A DNA stretch of 64,000 nt from Parapristionchus giblindavisi. Taxonomy: Eukaryota; Nematoda; Chromadorea; Rhabditida; Diplogasteridae. The position numbers and the translations under genes were made by a program. The notes beneath the pieces were generated by a model, which was not told where the DNA came from, ran no database searches, and saw only the letters and a program-made list of their open reading frames with translations. Shown piece by piece: positions 44,522-56,325 of this stretch. Every line of letters starts with the position of its first letter. The stretch's first letter is position 1. The stretch lies in contig CALSFV010000252.1 in assembly GCA_943737045.1 (NCBI GenBank), forward strand, positions 124,001 through 188,000, read 5' to 3'.

Positions 44522-45700
44522 CCATTGTTACTCCATATTTTTATCACATAGTTAATCTTAATATATAGTATTTCACAAATATCGTCTATCATCTTTACCA
44601 AGCCTTGCCATTACCCCACTGAACGGAGCATTACACACCCACTTCCTGCAAGCCTTAATACTCCCAAGCGTCGCCATTGACTACGAGTCGTGTGCGCGCC
44701 GCACGCGCGCTCTCGCACCGCCTTCTCGGACCAGTCGGCTACAGTACTCATGGCTCACCATGTGTGATTATCGCGAACTGACTCCGATATATGGTGGTGC
44801 GTGATGTGTGTGTGTGCGTCGTGCACCGATTACCGTATACTCTTCTTTAATGCGTAGGCTACTAATAACCATGGCTTCTACATATATTTTGTGCATTATC
44901 CAACCAAATTTTATGCTTTTCTCATACTTTTCATTCTTTATCGATTGATTAGAACGACTAAGGGTTACAGCCTACCGTATCATGTATTCCGCTCTGGTGT
45001 CGGCCCTAATCAATATATTGTATTCCTCACCGTAATCCCAGTTACCGTAATCCGAATTGTTGCTTCGAGATGTCTACTTAAACGTGTCACTGGTCGCTAC
45101 GTAATCTCGCGAGTAGTGGGTGGGGCTACAGTAACCCTGGCAGACTCCGCCTTCTTCCCGTACAAGATTACGGTAGCGATCGGTAGAGCAGACAGCGCTT
45201 TACTCTCAGTTGCCAACATTTTGTGAGCGGGAATTTTGTCTAATTTTAATATCGATTCTTTTAATATTGTCTCTTTAACGTTTGTTTGTGATCTACTTAA
45301 TGGTCAAATTGACTTATCAACGGTTGTTGTCGTTTGTTATTAAACATTTAAATTTTACAAATCTCATGAGATACACTCAAATGCCAACCGAAAATGTACA
45401 GTGCTATGATTCAAAAAAAGGTACAAGAATATTGATAAAACACAATTAACGATAGATACATGCCTACTTTATTTTGTATATTCAATGAAAAAGATAACAG
45501 TTACTGGGATCACAATAGGTACGAAATCAATCAATTAATCAAATACTGAAAACATATCGATAAAACATACTGTATTGGCTAAATTAAACTAAAAAAACAG
45601 AAGATAAAAAGATATTTCAAAAGTTTACGAACACATGCTAAGGAAATTAACTAAAAGGGATACTGTAGTCCGAAACAAAAAAAATCAATAAATCAAGACG
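44522..45700. other. Intergenic region at the left edge of the kanadaptin-like array
   Basis: Holds the GalNAc-transferase 3' flank and the start of array-type sequence. TACCGTATCATGTATTCCGC at about 44976 also occurs at the edge of the kanadaptin core (about 55790). From about 45265 onward the sequence matches unit 3' flanks (TTTAATATTGTCTCTTTAACG). A 111-codon plus-strand ORF at 44891-45226 has no family similarity. A poly(A) signal for unit 1 (AATAAA on the minus strand) lies near 45466-45475. Confidence 0.55.
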
Positions 45701-45708
45701 CAAATCAA

Positions 45709-46920
45709 TCAATATCTTCCAGCAAACTTCTCCTTCAGCTTCTTCTGGGCATCACTCTCCCGCTGCTCAGGCGGCAGCCATGTCGCGTACGTCTCATCAG
45801 CATCTTGAACTCCCGTACCGTACTCTCATGAAAGGATTACTGTAGCTGAGAAGGGCACGATATTGATTAAATACTTGGATAACTCAGTGCGCGATGAATA
45901 ACCTAATATCAACATAAAAGGTGTGGGAAAAAAGCGAATTGACGATCTTGACCTAACTAACAAGCGAAAGATGAAACACGTATCTCACTGGTTCGTCTAG
46001 TTCACGCTTATGTGGCCTTTTAAGAGTTACAAAAACGTGTTAACCGATCAGAATAGATACAGCCATTATCGATAGGTTCATGATATCAATAATTAAACAT
46101 ATTTTATATTGCTGTGGTTCATATCGCCATACGAAATGCGGTGTTGCATTTGCCTGACTTGCCTCCGCTGTAACGACGGAAACTATGCAGAGTGCAATTT
46201 CGAACGCAATTTTCTCATAAACGTAACATTTATATCCCTTAGATTATATTTAAGCCAAAATTTGCATTGACAAATGAAACACCGCATATGCTAATATCAA
46301 CTAATGCATTACAAAATACGAATGAAAGATCAAAGCCCAAAGTCCAAAGATCAAAGATGAATCTCTTCGTACCACTCATATCCAATCCGCCATCGGGTGT
46401 CATCTTCTTCACCTCCTTTTCCTTCCTCTCTCCACGATGACGAGGTCGACTCTTCTTCGTCTGTTCCACTTCTGGCTGCTACAAAGATCAAAGATCATAC
46501 TACAAATATATAAAGATCAAAGATCAACCGACCGTACTTCATCAGCCTCATTAATCTTCTGTCTTTCTTCAACCTCACTCTCCGTCTCTTCATCCACATC
46601 TCTCTTCAGCTTATTCTCATCTGTTTTATCTTTCTTATTATCCGTAGCTTGATCATTTGTTTCATCATTTGTAGTTTGATCATTTGTAGTTTGATCCTTA
46701 TCCTCCTCTTTCGTCTCTATAGTTTGATCTTTGATCTGATCTTCCTTCACAATCTTCTCTTCAGCGGTGGTCACTGTCGGCATCTGTGGGCCCTTGATCT
46801 AAAGATTAATCAATAAATCAATCAATACTCGATAGAGATCAATCAATATCCACTTACCGTACTCTCGTCAATCATTTCGTCGACTTCCACCTCGAATGTC
46901 GTCTTTCTGTGGGCACGAAT
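45709..46920 (-). pseudogene. Kanadaptin-like terminal-exon unit 1 (decayed)
   Basis: Exons recognisable on the minus strand: A 46858-46920, B 46538-46798, C 46373-46478, D ending at the TGA 45709-45711. D encodes the conserved end (DETYATWLPPEQRESDAQKK...FAGRY). Faults: in front of D the acceptor AG reads AT (TTTCAT|GAGAG instead of TTTCAG|GAGAG). Exon A is 63 nt instead of 70 and shifts frame to a stop. B itself is open (87 codons, with DQTTND repeats). No upstream core exons precede this unit, so it is probably a non-functional duplicate. Confidence 0.8.
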
Positions 46921-47412
46921 CTATAATGCATTCTACAAATCATATGAGACTCAGCGAAATGTTCGCAAAAGTTATGATAAAGATGATTCAATCAAACATG
47001 AATGTAACGGGTGGAGAGATGGGAAAAAAGTTCCAAATCTACACACATTTTTTTGATTTATTCAATCTACACAGACATTGAGTACTGTATATAACGAGAA
47101 AACTGTTTAGTATTATGTTTCAAAGGAGATGCAATAATGTTGATGAAACAAAATCAACGATTGATAAGTCAACTTTATTTCGTATATTCAATGGAAAAAA
47201 TAACAGTTTCTGGGATCACAATAAGTACGAAATCGAGAAATAAATCAAATACTGAGAAACACATCAATAAAACAACCATTATACTGTATTGGCTAAATTA
47301 AACTTAAAAAGAAGACAAAAAGATATATTTCAAAAGTGTAGGACCATGGTAAGGGAAATTAAAGAAAAGGATACTGTAGTTAAACAAAAAATCAATAAAT
47401 CAAAAAAATCAA

Positions 47413-49639
47413 TCAATATCTTCTAGCAAACTTTTCCTTCAGCTTCTTCTGGGCATCACTTTCTCGTTGCTCAGGCGGCAGCCACGTTGCGTACGTCTCA
47501 TCCGCATCTTGCACACCCGTACCGTACTCTCCTGAAAGGATTACTGTAGCTGGGTACGATATTGATTGAACATTTGGATAACGCAGTGCGTGATTAATAA
47601 CCTAACAAGGGAATGACCAACCATCCCCGTCGAGTTATGACTAGTGACATATACCATTCGAATCACCATGTGATTCTGATACTACATCTTTAATGACTGG
47701 ACTCAAACGTTTATGATCTTCGAGAAAATCGATGTTGAAATTCGGCCAAATTCGTGTGGTTTTCTACACAACGCATGCGGATGGGTTGGTGAACTCTACT
47801 ATCTTCTTCCCTAACATCGACTCGTGTAGTGTAGTGGATAAGATGCCTGCGTTTACTTTTGACTGTCAAGGGTTCGACCCCCCTTGCCGCACCTTTCTTT
47901 TGCTGATTTTGTTGCTGTAGAAAGTTTGAAATGTTTTGCTGTGATTATGAAAGCTAGAAAAAAGAACACATTCAGCAAGTTTTCTTGATGGAAAAACACT
48001 CCTCAAGGAAAATTGAACTTTGATCTTTTTGTTTATGGCATTTTTTTTTAAAATCTCCTTCTCCCTCTCCCTCACCCGAGGTCGATGTCATGCAATGAAT
48101 GACCTGAAAAACAGCAATGAGAGTTCAAAGATCAAAGATCATGCGAGTACGGTAAGTGCTTCCATTTCTTCTTGGACTGTCTTCCAAAGCCTTGATGTCA
48201 TTGTTCTTCCTGTTCATTCATTATGTGCCACAGATGTGAAAACTGTGTTTTCCTTACTTCACTCATTTTGTTGTTCAAACGTGTTGAGTGTGTTCTGTTT
48301 TTTCTATAATCACAGCAAAACATTTCAAACTTTCTACAGCAACAAAATCAGCAAAAGAAAAGTGCGGCAAGGGGGGTCGAACCCTTGACAGTCAAAAGTA
48401 AACGCATGCATCTTATCCACTACACTACACGAGCCGATGTTTGGGAAGAAGATAGTTGAGTTCACCAACCCATCCGCATGCGTTGTGTAGAAAACCACAC
48501 GAATTTGGCCGAATTTCAATATCGATTTTCTCGAAGATCATAAACGTTTGAGTCCAGTCATTAACGATGTAGTATCAGAATCACATGGTGATTCGAATGG
48601 TATATGTCACTAGTCATAACTCGACGGGGATGGTTGGTCCATTCCCTTGTAATATCGATTCGAAGGATACTCGAATTGGTTCGCGAGTCGAATATCTTGG
48701 CTTGACTAACAAGCGAAAGATGAAACGCGCATCTCACTGGTTCGTCGAGCCCTCGCTTATGCGGCGTTAGAAGAACGCGCTAGTCGATCAGAATAGGTAC
48801 AGCTAATATCGACTAGCTCATGATATAATTGAACATATTTTATAATTCTGTGGTTGAAATCGACATAAGAATGGGTAATGCGGTGTTACATTTGCCTTGC
48901 TTGCCTCTGCCGTAACGACGGAGACGTCCACGTAAAATATGTACAAATTTCGTTCGAAACGTAATTTTTATAGCGCTTAGAGTGTATTTATGCCAAAATT
49001 TACATAGGCAAAATGTAACACCGCAATACCCATGGTGATGCCAATATCAACTAAAGAAGTACAAAGAATCAAAAGATCAAAGATCAATCTCTTCGTACCA
49101 CTCATATCCAATCCACCATCGGGTGCAATCTTCTTCACTTCCTTCTCCTTCTCCTTCCTCTCTCCATGATGACGAGGTCGACTTCTCTTCGTCTGTTCCA
49201 CTTCTGGCTGCTACAAAGATCAAAGATCAAACCACAAAGATCAAACTACAACTATTTATACAACTTTATAAATATCAAACGACCGTACCTCATCAGCCTC
49301 ATCAATCTTCTGTCTCTTCACTTCAACCTCACTCTTCGTCTCATCATCGAGATCTCTCTTGAGCTTATTCTCATCTGTTTTATCTTTCTTATTATCCGTA
49401 GTGTGCTCATTTGTTTCATCATTTGTAGTTTGATCCTTAGCTTCCTCTTTCTTCTCTGTAGTTTGTTCCTTGACCTGCTCTTCCTTCACAACCTTCTCTT
49501 CAGCGGAGGCCACCGTAGGCATCTTCGGGCCCTTGATCTAAAGGTCAATCAATCAATAATCGATAGAGATCAATCAATATCCACTTACCGTACTCTCATC
49601 AATCTCTTCGTCGTCGTGGGACCTTCCGTGGGTACGAAT
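47413..49639 (-). pseudogene. Kanadaptin-like terminal-exon unit 2 (decayed, element in intron)
   Basis: Exons: A 49589-49639, B 49289-49537, C 49099-49210, D 47413-47531. B, C and D have intact splice sites and are open. Exon A is 51 nt, 19 nt shorter than the intact copy in unit 4, so its frame is broken. The C-D intron holds a 1.04-kb foldback element (47606-48649). Confidence 0.8.
47606..48649. mobile_element. Foldback element, TAA duplication (PIF/Harbinger-like)
   Basis: Termini CAAGGGAATG-ACCAACC and the inverse, flanked by TAA at 47603-47605 and 48650-48652. The empty site CCTAATATCGATTCGAAG is preserved at about 56519-56536 in unit 4. Arms of about 450 bp contain a tRNA-like stretch (GTAGTGTAGTGGATAAG with GGGTTCGACCCCCC). 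A three-base TAA duplication fits PIF/Harbinger elements; no transposase was seen. Confidence 0.88.
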
Positions 49640-49825
49640 CTATAATGTGCTGCGTATGGAATCGTTCCAGCGATATGTTGTCAAAAGTTATGATAAAGAT
49701 GACCCAGTCAAACACGAATGTCACGGGTTGGGAGATAGTGATAAATCAACGGTATTGATTTATTCACTACATACAGACATTGAGTACCGTATATAATGAA
49801 TAATTTAATGTCATAAACGAAACTA

Positions 49826-49827
<2 letters not shown>

Positions 49828-49914
<87 letters not shown>
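49828..49914. repeat. (AAT)n microsatellite
   Basis: About 29 AAT triplets with one AAC interruption, at the junction between array units 2 and 3. An equivalent tract in the core gene lies at 54811-54867. Confidence 0.97.
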
Positions 49915-49915
<1 letters not shown>

Positions 49916-50224
49916 GCAAATTTTCAAAACTAAAAAAATTAGGGTTCTGCATTTGAGCAAGCCTAATTAAAAGTAAATAAAGGAGTAAGTGAAATTGTAC
50001 AAGTATAGGATTGCATGCACAATAAATATAAATTTTGTGAATTTTTAAATAATAATAATTGGTGATTTGAGATCATGGAATAGATAGTCGCATTCTCTTT
50101 ACAACTTTGCCCCGAAACGCAGACTCACCAGGTCGGCAACACATCAGATCTAGTACAAAGTTACCTCATGCCACTGTCGTCGTTTCTCCCTCTGTGCCTC
50201 AATCTCATTCTTTTAATATTGTCT

Positions 50225-50571
50225 CTTTAAAGATGGTGGCCCGCGAATGTTCAGATAAATCACTACACCCCTCTTGTGCGAATGCAAAGTGATATGCGAA
50301 GAGTTAGCTCAGCCTCTCATCTATCCCATAGCGCAGTGGTAAATGTTCAGACTCGCTACCCGTTTGACGCAAGTTCAAAACCTGCAGAATTTCCTCAATT
50401 TTCAAAAAGCTCGCCCTTCCCTGAACCGGGCCTGATGGTTCATTAATGTTTCTAGCGATCAATAGACTAAATCAGCCCAAAATAAATAGTGTACTGTACG
50501 TAGAATAAGTTTTGCTACCTTTCTGTCTTCACAGTTTGTTCACGAAAATATTCGTGGGACACCACCTTTAA
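50225..50571. mobile_element. TTAA-flanked element inserted in array unit 3' flank
   Basis: TTTAAAGATGGTGGCCCGCG at one end and GGGACACCACCTTTAA at the other. The uninserted sequence GTCTCTTTAACGTTTG is present at about 45277-45292. Comparison shows TTAA duplicated, the hallmark of piggyBac-type insertion. Core has CATAGCGCAGTGGTAAATG. Confidence 0.85.
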
Positions 50572-51009
50572 CGTTTGTTGTGATCTACTTAACGGTCAGA
50601 TCGACTTATCAACGGTTGTTGTCGTTTGTTATTAAAACATTTAAATCTCACAAAATTCCCGAGATACAATCAAATGTCAACCGAAACAAAATCTATAGTA
50701 TTATTATTCAAATAAGATGCACGAATATTGATAAAACGCAATTAACGATTGATAAAAGTCTACTTTATTTTGTATATTCAATGAAAAGATAACAGTTACT
50801 GGTATCACAATGGGTACGAAATCAATCAATAAATCAAATTCTGAGAAATGCATCAATAAAACAACCATGATACTGTATTGGCTAAATTAAACTTTAAAAA
50901 AAGACAAAAAGATATATTTCAGAAGTTCAGGAACACATGCAAATGAAAATTAAAGAAAACGGATACTGTAGTCGAACAAAACAAATCGATAAATCAAGAC
51001 GTAAATAAA

Positions 51010-54000
51010 TCAATATCTTCCGGCAAACTTCACCTTCAGCTTCTTCTGGGCATCACTCTCCCGTTGCTCAGGCGGTAGCCACGTTGCGTACGTCTCATCC
51101 GCATCTTGCACTCCCGTACCGTACTCTCCTGAAAGGATTACTGTAGCTGAGAATGGTACGGTATTGATTGAACACTTGGATAAAGAAGTGCGCGATTTAA
51201 TCACCTAATAGCGAATATGTGCATCTCGACTTTGGCTTGACTAATAAGCGAAAGATGAAACGCGCATCACACTGGTTTGTCCAGGTCACGCTTATACGGC
51301 GTTATAAGGGTTACAAAAACGTGCTAATTGATCAGAATAGATACAGCTAATATCGATTAGCTCATGATATCAATAACTGAACATATCAGGCCTGTCACGA
51401 GAGAATCGACCTGAAGCTCGGAATTGAGAAATATTACAAAACAAGTTCTCTCCAGTTTTATTCTTGTTTAGGCATGTCCTACCATCCCCCAAAGTCCCAT
51501 TGTGCTACTATCATTCTGGGGCTCCCTACACCGGGTCGGTCATCCGGGAACCCAACTTTGAATTCAAATATCTCGGTTCAGGTGCATTTATGTGAAAAAC
51601 TGTCAAGAGGGTAACCCCCGCTATTTTTCCGAGCTCTATCGATCTAAACAAACCAGAAGTCATGAAAGTGCTTCCGAACAGCGCTACACTCTAGGCAAAA
51701 TAACTAAAAACCTGTCGATTCGGCGCGGACGAGCCTGAAATATGATATGTAACTTTTCGAGGGCTACAAAATGAGTGGTTTACGAAAAAAATGCGTTAAT
51801 GCGTTCGTATGGTTCATCCCCTTGGAAATTTCCTGATGATTTGAAGTCATTTTCGCCCAACCACAATCTCTCGTTTCACACACTCTCTCGCCAGAGAGTG
51901 AAAGAAATACAGGGAAGAGAAAGGGAGACAATGATATGTTTCATTCCGCACCGCGCGCTCGAGACCGTGCGGTGTAGAATGGAATGGAATGAAATGAAAA
52001 GGAATGGGCGAGAGAGTGTGTAAAACGAGAGATTGTGGGTGTCGAAAATGACTTCAAATCATCAGGAAATTTCCAAGGGGATGAACCATACGAACGCATT
52101 AACGTATTTTTTTCGTAAACCACTCATTTTGTAGCCCTCGAAAAGTTACATAACATATTTCAGGCTCGTCCGCGCCGAATCGACAGGTTTTGAGTTATTT
52201 TGTCTAGAGTGTAGCACTGTTCGGAAACACTTCCATGACTTCTGGTTTGTTTAGATCGATAGAGCTCGGAAAAATAGCCGGGGTTACCCTCGTGGTAATT
52301 TTTCACATAAATGCACCTGAACAGAGATATTTCAGTTCAAAGTTGGGTTCCCGGATTACCGACCCGGTGCAGGGAGCCCCAGAATCATATTCACACAATG
52401 GCACTTTGGAGGATGGTAGGACATGCCTAGAGGTACCGAAAACTGATGCTAACTCATTTCATGTTTTTCGCCCCATTCCGAAAAATGGCCATTTTAGGTC
52501 GATTCTCTCGTGACAGGCCTGATATTTTCTAATTCTGTGGTTGAAATCGGCATAAGAATGGGTAATAGGGTGTTGCATTTGCCTTACTTGTCTCCGCCGT
52601 AACGACGGGGATGTCCACGTAAACTATGCAGCGTACAACTTTCGAACGGAATTTTGTCACAAACGTAATATTTATACCGCTGAAATTGTATTTACGTCAA
52701 AATTTGGCAAAATCTAACACCGCATTACCTATTGTTATAATAATAATAATAATAAATTTATCTGACCTCGGGGGGTATTTTAAGATTCATAATTAAATGT
52801 TTAAACAATATGATAAAGTCAGGAGGTAAGAAAGAAGGCTACGATTACAAGATCGTAGCATACAATACTTATGAGTTACGAATATAAGACTTAAATACAT
52901 TGGCACTATGGGTACAAACCACACTATTATCAAGATTATTCCATTTTTGCACAATACGATTAGTCAAAAAAGATGAGAACTGTTTTGAGTGAGATCTGTG
53001 GGTTCTTAAATATAAATTATGTCTACGTGAAGTGTTGGTAATATTAGGGAATAGAAAGAGTTTACGGGCATCAAGGTCAAGATGTGAGTGGATTACATTG
53101 TACGTGAATATGAGGTCATTCTGATCTCGGCGGGAGTGAAGTGAAGGGAGCTTGAGGTGTTGTATGCGCTCCAGGTAAGGTCGATATGGCAGATTACACT
53201 TGCTGAACACGAGCCTGGAAAATCGATGAAGGACGGACTCGATACAATGCTAATATCAACTAAAGCATTACAAAATACGAATGAAAGATCAAAGTCCAAA
53301 TATCAAAGATCAAAGATGAATCTCTTCGTACCACTCATATCCAATCCACCATCGGGTGTCATCTTCTTCACCTCCTTCTCCTTCTCCTTCCTCTCTCCAC
53401 GATGACGAGGTCGACTCCTCTTCGCCTGTTCCACTTCTGGCTGCTACAAAGATCAAAGATCAAACTACAAATGTATAAAGACCAAAGATCAAGCGTCAAA
53501 CAAAGATCAAACAAATCTACGCCAAAATCACTCATTATAAGTAGATCACCGTATAAAAGATTGAGAGAGCAAAATCAATAAATCAATACCTGCACTACCG
53601 TCTGGTCGCTTGAGTGTGGGCAACTCAGCTGGTTTGGCAATCTTGACGAGCTTCTCCAGTTTCTGACACTCGTGTTTGAGTTTGACAAACTTCTGTGTCA
53701 GTATCGACTTGTCTGTCTTGGCCTGTAAGAAGAGGAAGAAAGGTAAAGTGAGAAGAGTTATGTGATTGTTCTGGTGGTCTACGGCTATAGATGATGCGTT
53801 TTTTTGAGTTTTCTCTGCTTTAAAAAATATCTTTTCTTTACTCACTTTTTGAAAAGAGCACATTCACTGAATGAAAGTTCAGAGCGGGCAAAACCCTCCC
53901 GCCGCAAAATTAACTTATAGTAACCATAGGTGGGCGCGTGAAAACGAATTATTTTTGCATACAGCGTTTCCTTCCCTTGCGGTGCCTTGCGCATAGCTTT

Positions 54001-54830
54001 GCCCATACATGGGCAGGGTACATGGAGCTCGAATCTACAGGGGGCATCCGAACGAAAAATTGTTAATTTTACAGGGGGCCTTCACTTTTTTTCAAAACTT
54101 TCACCTAAATGTCATTTTTAGAACAGGGGGCATTCCACAATTTTGGAAAAGCCCTAATTTTACAGGGGGGGGGGGGGGCACCCACCATGTCGGCGCCCAT
54201 GTATGGCTTTGCCTCGCAAAAATTGGAAAATTTTCAGTCAAATCTGCAAAAAATGGCCATGCGCATAGCCTTGCCTTACAATTCTCCGGTTTGCGCACGG
54301 CCTTTCCCCCAGCGTGCCCACCTATGACAGTAACCTAGTCTACAGTAGTCAACCCTTACTATCGTAAACCTCCATGAGCACAGTAACCCCTGTCAGACTA
54401 CCGTATACCTTCTGATCCATGGATGCTCCTCCCAGTTCCTCCATCTTCTTCATGTACTCATCGAGGTCGTCACATTGCAACTCCGCCTACAATTTATCAG
54501 TTTATTTAATTAAATATTAATATATTTTGCAATTTTGGTAACAAATTTTTCAGTCCCGAACCCTATAATTGTTTTCTTATATCGAAACAACATCAAATTC
54601 ACACAATAAAGGATCGCGTAAACAGCTAATAAGTATTTTAGAAAATTGATCTTTGATCTTTGATCTATCCCAACCTGTTTAGCTGCTCTGAAGACCTCGA
54701 GCTGTTTCTCAACGACTGCAGCTTCCTTCCTCGTTTCCTCCAACTTCTTCTGTAGACTCTCGCACGACTCCACCGCAGGAGACTTGCCCGTTGTTGAATG
54801 CTAAAATAAAATAAAATAATAATAATAATA

Positions 54831-54867
<37 letters not shown>

Positions 54868-55793
54868 CACAATAATATAGTAAATTTTAAAAACTGTAAA
54901 AACTATGGTTCTGCATTAGAGCAATTCGACTAAGACATTGAACAGATAGAGTAGAATTCTCTTTTCAACTTTGGCCCGAAACGCAGACTCACCAGGTCGG
55001 CAACACATCTACTACAAGGTGAAAAAGTGCGTTACCTCATGCCACTGTCGTCTTTTCTCCCTCTGAGCCTCAATCTGTCCTGTTCGATCAAGGAATTCAT
55101 CCTCGTCTTCCTCGTAGAAGTCCTCATCCGCTGCCGTCTTTCTGCCAATTAAAATTGTAAATTAAATAATTAAATAACCATTTTGGATAATTAAAATAGG
55201 TTTAATTAAATTTCTTAAAATACAAAAGAAAAAACAATTGATGCATCCTAATTACCACTAGCTCAACAAAAGCAAATTGATAGACGATTCAAATTTCCCT
55301 CTAATCATTAAAATTTCTCGAATTTGTCCCTTCCTTTGAAAACACCCAGCAAAACAAAACCGAATTCTTTTTTTTTTCGCTAAAACCACGTCTCTCTTTC
55401 CCTTATGTTTATGACATATATATATGATGGAATAAAGAAATAATAAAGAAATAATATCCTGAACTCCACGACAAATCTGGACCTGTTAGATTTCCGTTTC
55501 ATGTGTCCATGATCATCAAGACGATCGAATCATACAACAATGAACTAGTCTTGCTCAAGGTAAAAAATACCTCTTAATTCTCGACTGAGCCGTGGACTTC
55601 CGGAGTACACCGTGAGCGTCGAGCTGTGCACATGCTTGAAGAGCACATTGCACCTGCACATTAATCACGGGTTACGGTAACTATCGATCGATCCCGCCCC
55701 CTACAGTACACCTACCTGAGCGTCCTTCTTTGACGTGGTTACGGTATCCGATATGCGACTTCTGCGTGCCAATCTCGATGGGGAGTATCTACC
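51010..55793 (-). CDS. Kanadaptin (SLC4A1AP)-like gene, 3' half: core exons plus terminal exons C3 and D3
   Basis: Core exons: K1 55716-~55793 (start uncertain), K2 55571-55653, K3 55036-55141, K4 54675-54800, K5 54409-54486, K6 53590-53722; terminal exons C3 53332-53443, D3 51010-51128 (stop TGA). Seen: KKDAQVQCALQACAQLDAHG, the family hallmark DEDEFLDRTG, coiled-coil K4, DDLDEYMKKMEELG, then QKLEKLVKIAKPAELPTLK and the WLPPEQ C-terminus, all in kanadaptin order. Kanadaptin is a nuclear/cytoplasmic FHA-domain protein of poorly defined function. Missing: the N-terminal half with the FHA domain. Oddity: K6 ends in phase 1 while C starts in phase 0, and exons A and B are absent here, so this locus may itself be rearranged. 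An element (51386-52522) and a LINE fragment lie in the C3-D3 intron. Confidence 0.75.
51386..52522. mobile_element. Foldback element with empty site preserved in a sister unit
   Basis: Termini TCAGGCCTGTCACGAGAGAA and the inverse. The empty site GAACATATTTTCTAATTCTG is present at about 58860, giving TA duplicated (or ATAT if the repeat starts at CAGG). The arms span nearly the whole element, with mismatches in the middle. Array-unit sequence resumes directly after it. Confidence 0.9.
52736..53215 (-). mobile_element. 5'-truncated non-LTR retrotransposon (LINE) fragment
   Basis: The minus-strand ORF 52869-53210 reads as the C-terminal end of a LINE reverse transcriptase: RRDQNDLIFTYNVIH, then RRHNLYLRTHRS, then NRIVQKWNNLDNSVV and NVFKSYI. 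It is followed by a short 3' region and a TTA-repeat tail (52736-52756). It interrupts unit 3 between ACCTATTG and AATGCTAATATCAAC. Confidence 0.8.
53927..54328. mobile_element. Inverted-repeat element, TAGGTGGGC family
   Basis: CATAGGTGGGCGCGTGAAAA at one end and GCGTGCCCACCTATG at the other. It is an inverse-orientation relative of 5826-6011 and lies in the intron between K5 and K6. Contains a G-run (54168-54178). Confidence 0.8.
54811..54867. repeat. (AAT)n microsatellite
   Basis: Interrupted run of AAT triplets in the K3-K4 intron. Confidence 0.95.
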
Positions 55794-56325
55794 GTATCAT
55801 GTATTCCGCTCTGGTGTCGACCCTAACCAATATATTGTATTCCTTTCCGAATTGTTATTTTAATATTGTTTCTTTAAAGTTTGTTTGTGATCTAGTTCAC
55901 GGTTAGATCGACTTATCAACGGTTGTTATCGTTTGTAATTAAAACAATTAAATTTCACAAAATTCCCGAGATACAATCAAATGTCAATCGAAACAAAATC
56001 TATAGTATTATTATTCAAATAAGATGCACGAATATTGATAAAACGCAATTAACGATTGATAAAAGTCTACTTTATTTTGTATATTCAATGAAAAGATAAC
56101 AGTTACTGGTATCACAATAAGTACGAAATCAAGAAATAAATCAAATACTGAGAAACACATCAATAAAACAATCATCATACTGTATTGGCTAAATTAAACT
56201 TTACAAAATAAGATAAAATCGATATATTTCATTATCAGAAGATTAGGAACACATGCTAAGGAATTTAAATAAAAGGGATACTGTAATACAAAACAAAAAA
56301 ATCAATAAATCAAGACGCAAATCAA

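Noticed and set aside
44891..45226. 111-codon plus-strand ORF (MHYPTKFYAFLILF...)
   Set aside because: No family resemblance or splice context. It overlaps array-edge repeat sequence and ACCGTA motifs shared with about 55.8 kb.
47820..47895. Possible tRNA gene inside the 47.6-kb element
   Set aside because: A- and B-box-like words are present, but the acceptor stem does not pair (5' ACTCGTG versus 3' TGCCGCA) and the anticodon arm is poor; treated as a tRNA-like relic within the element.
49767..49952. Poly-tyrosine ORF
   Set aside because: The (AAT)n microsatellite read on the minus strand.
52235..52513. 92-codon plus-strand ORF in the 51.4-52.5 kb element
   Set aside because: Lies within one inverted arm; the opposite arm does not preserve it, and there is no similarity to a transposase.
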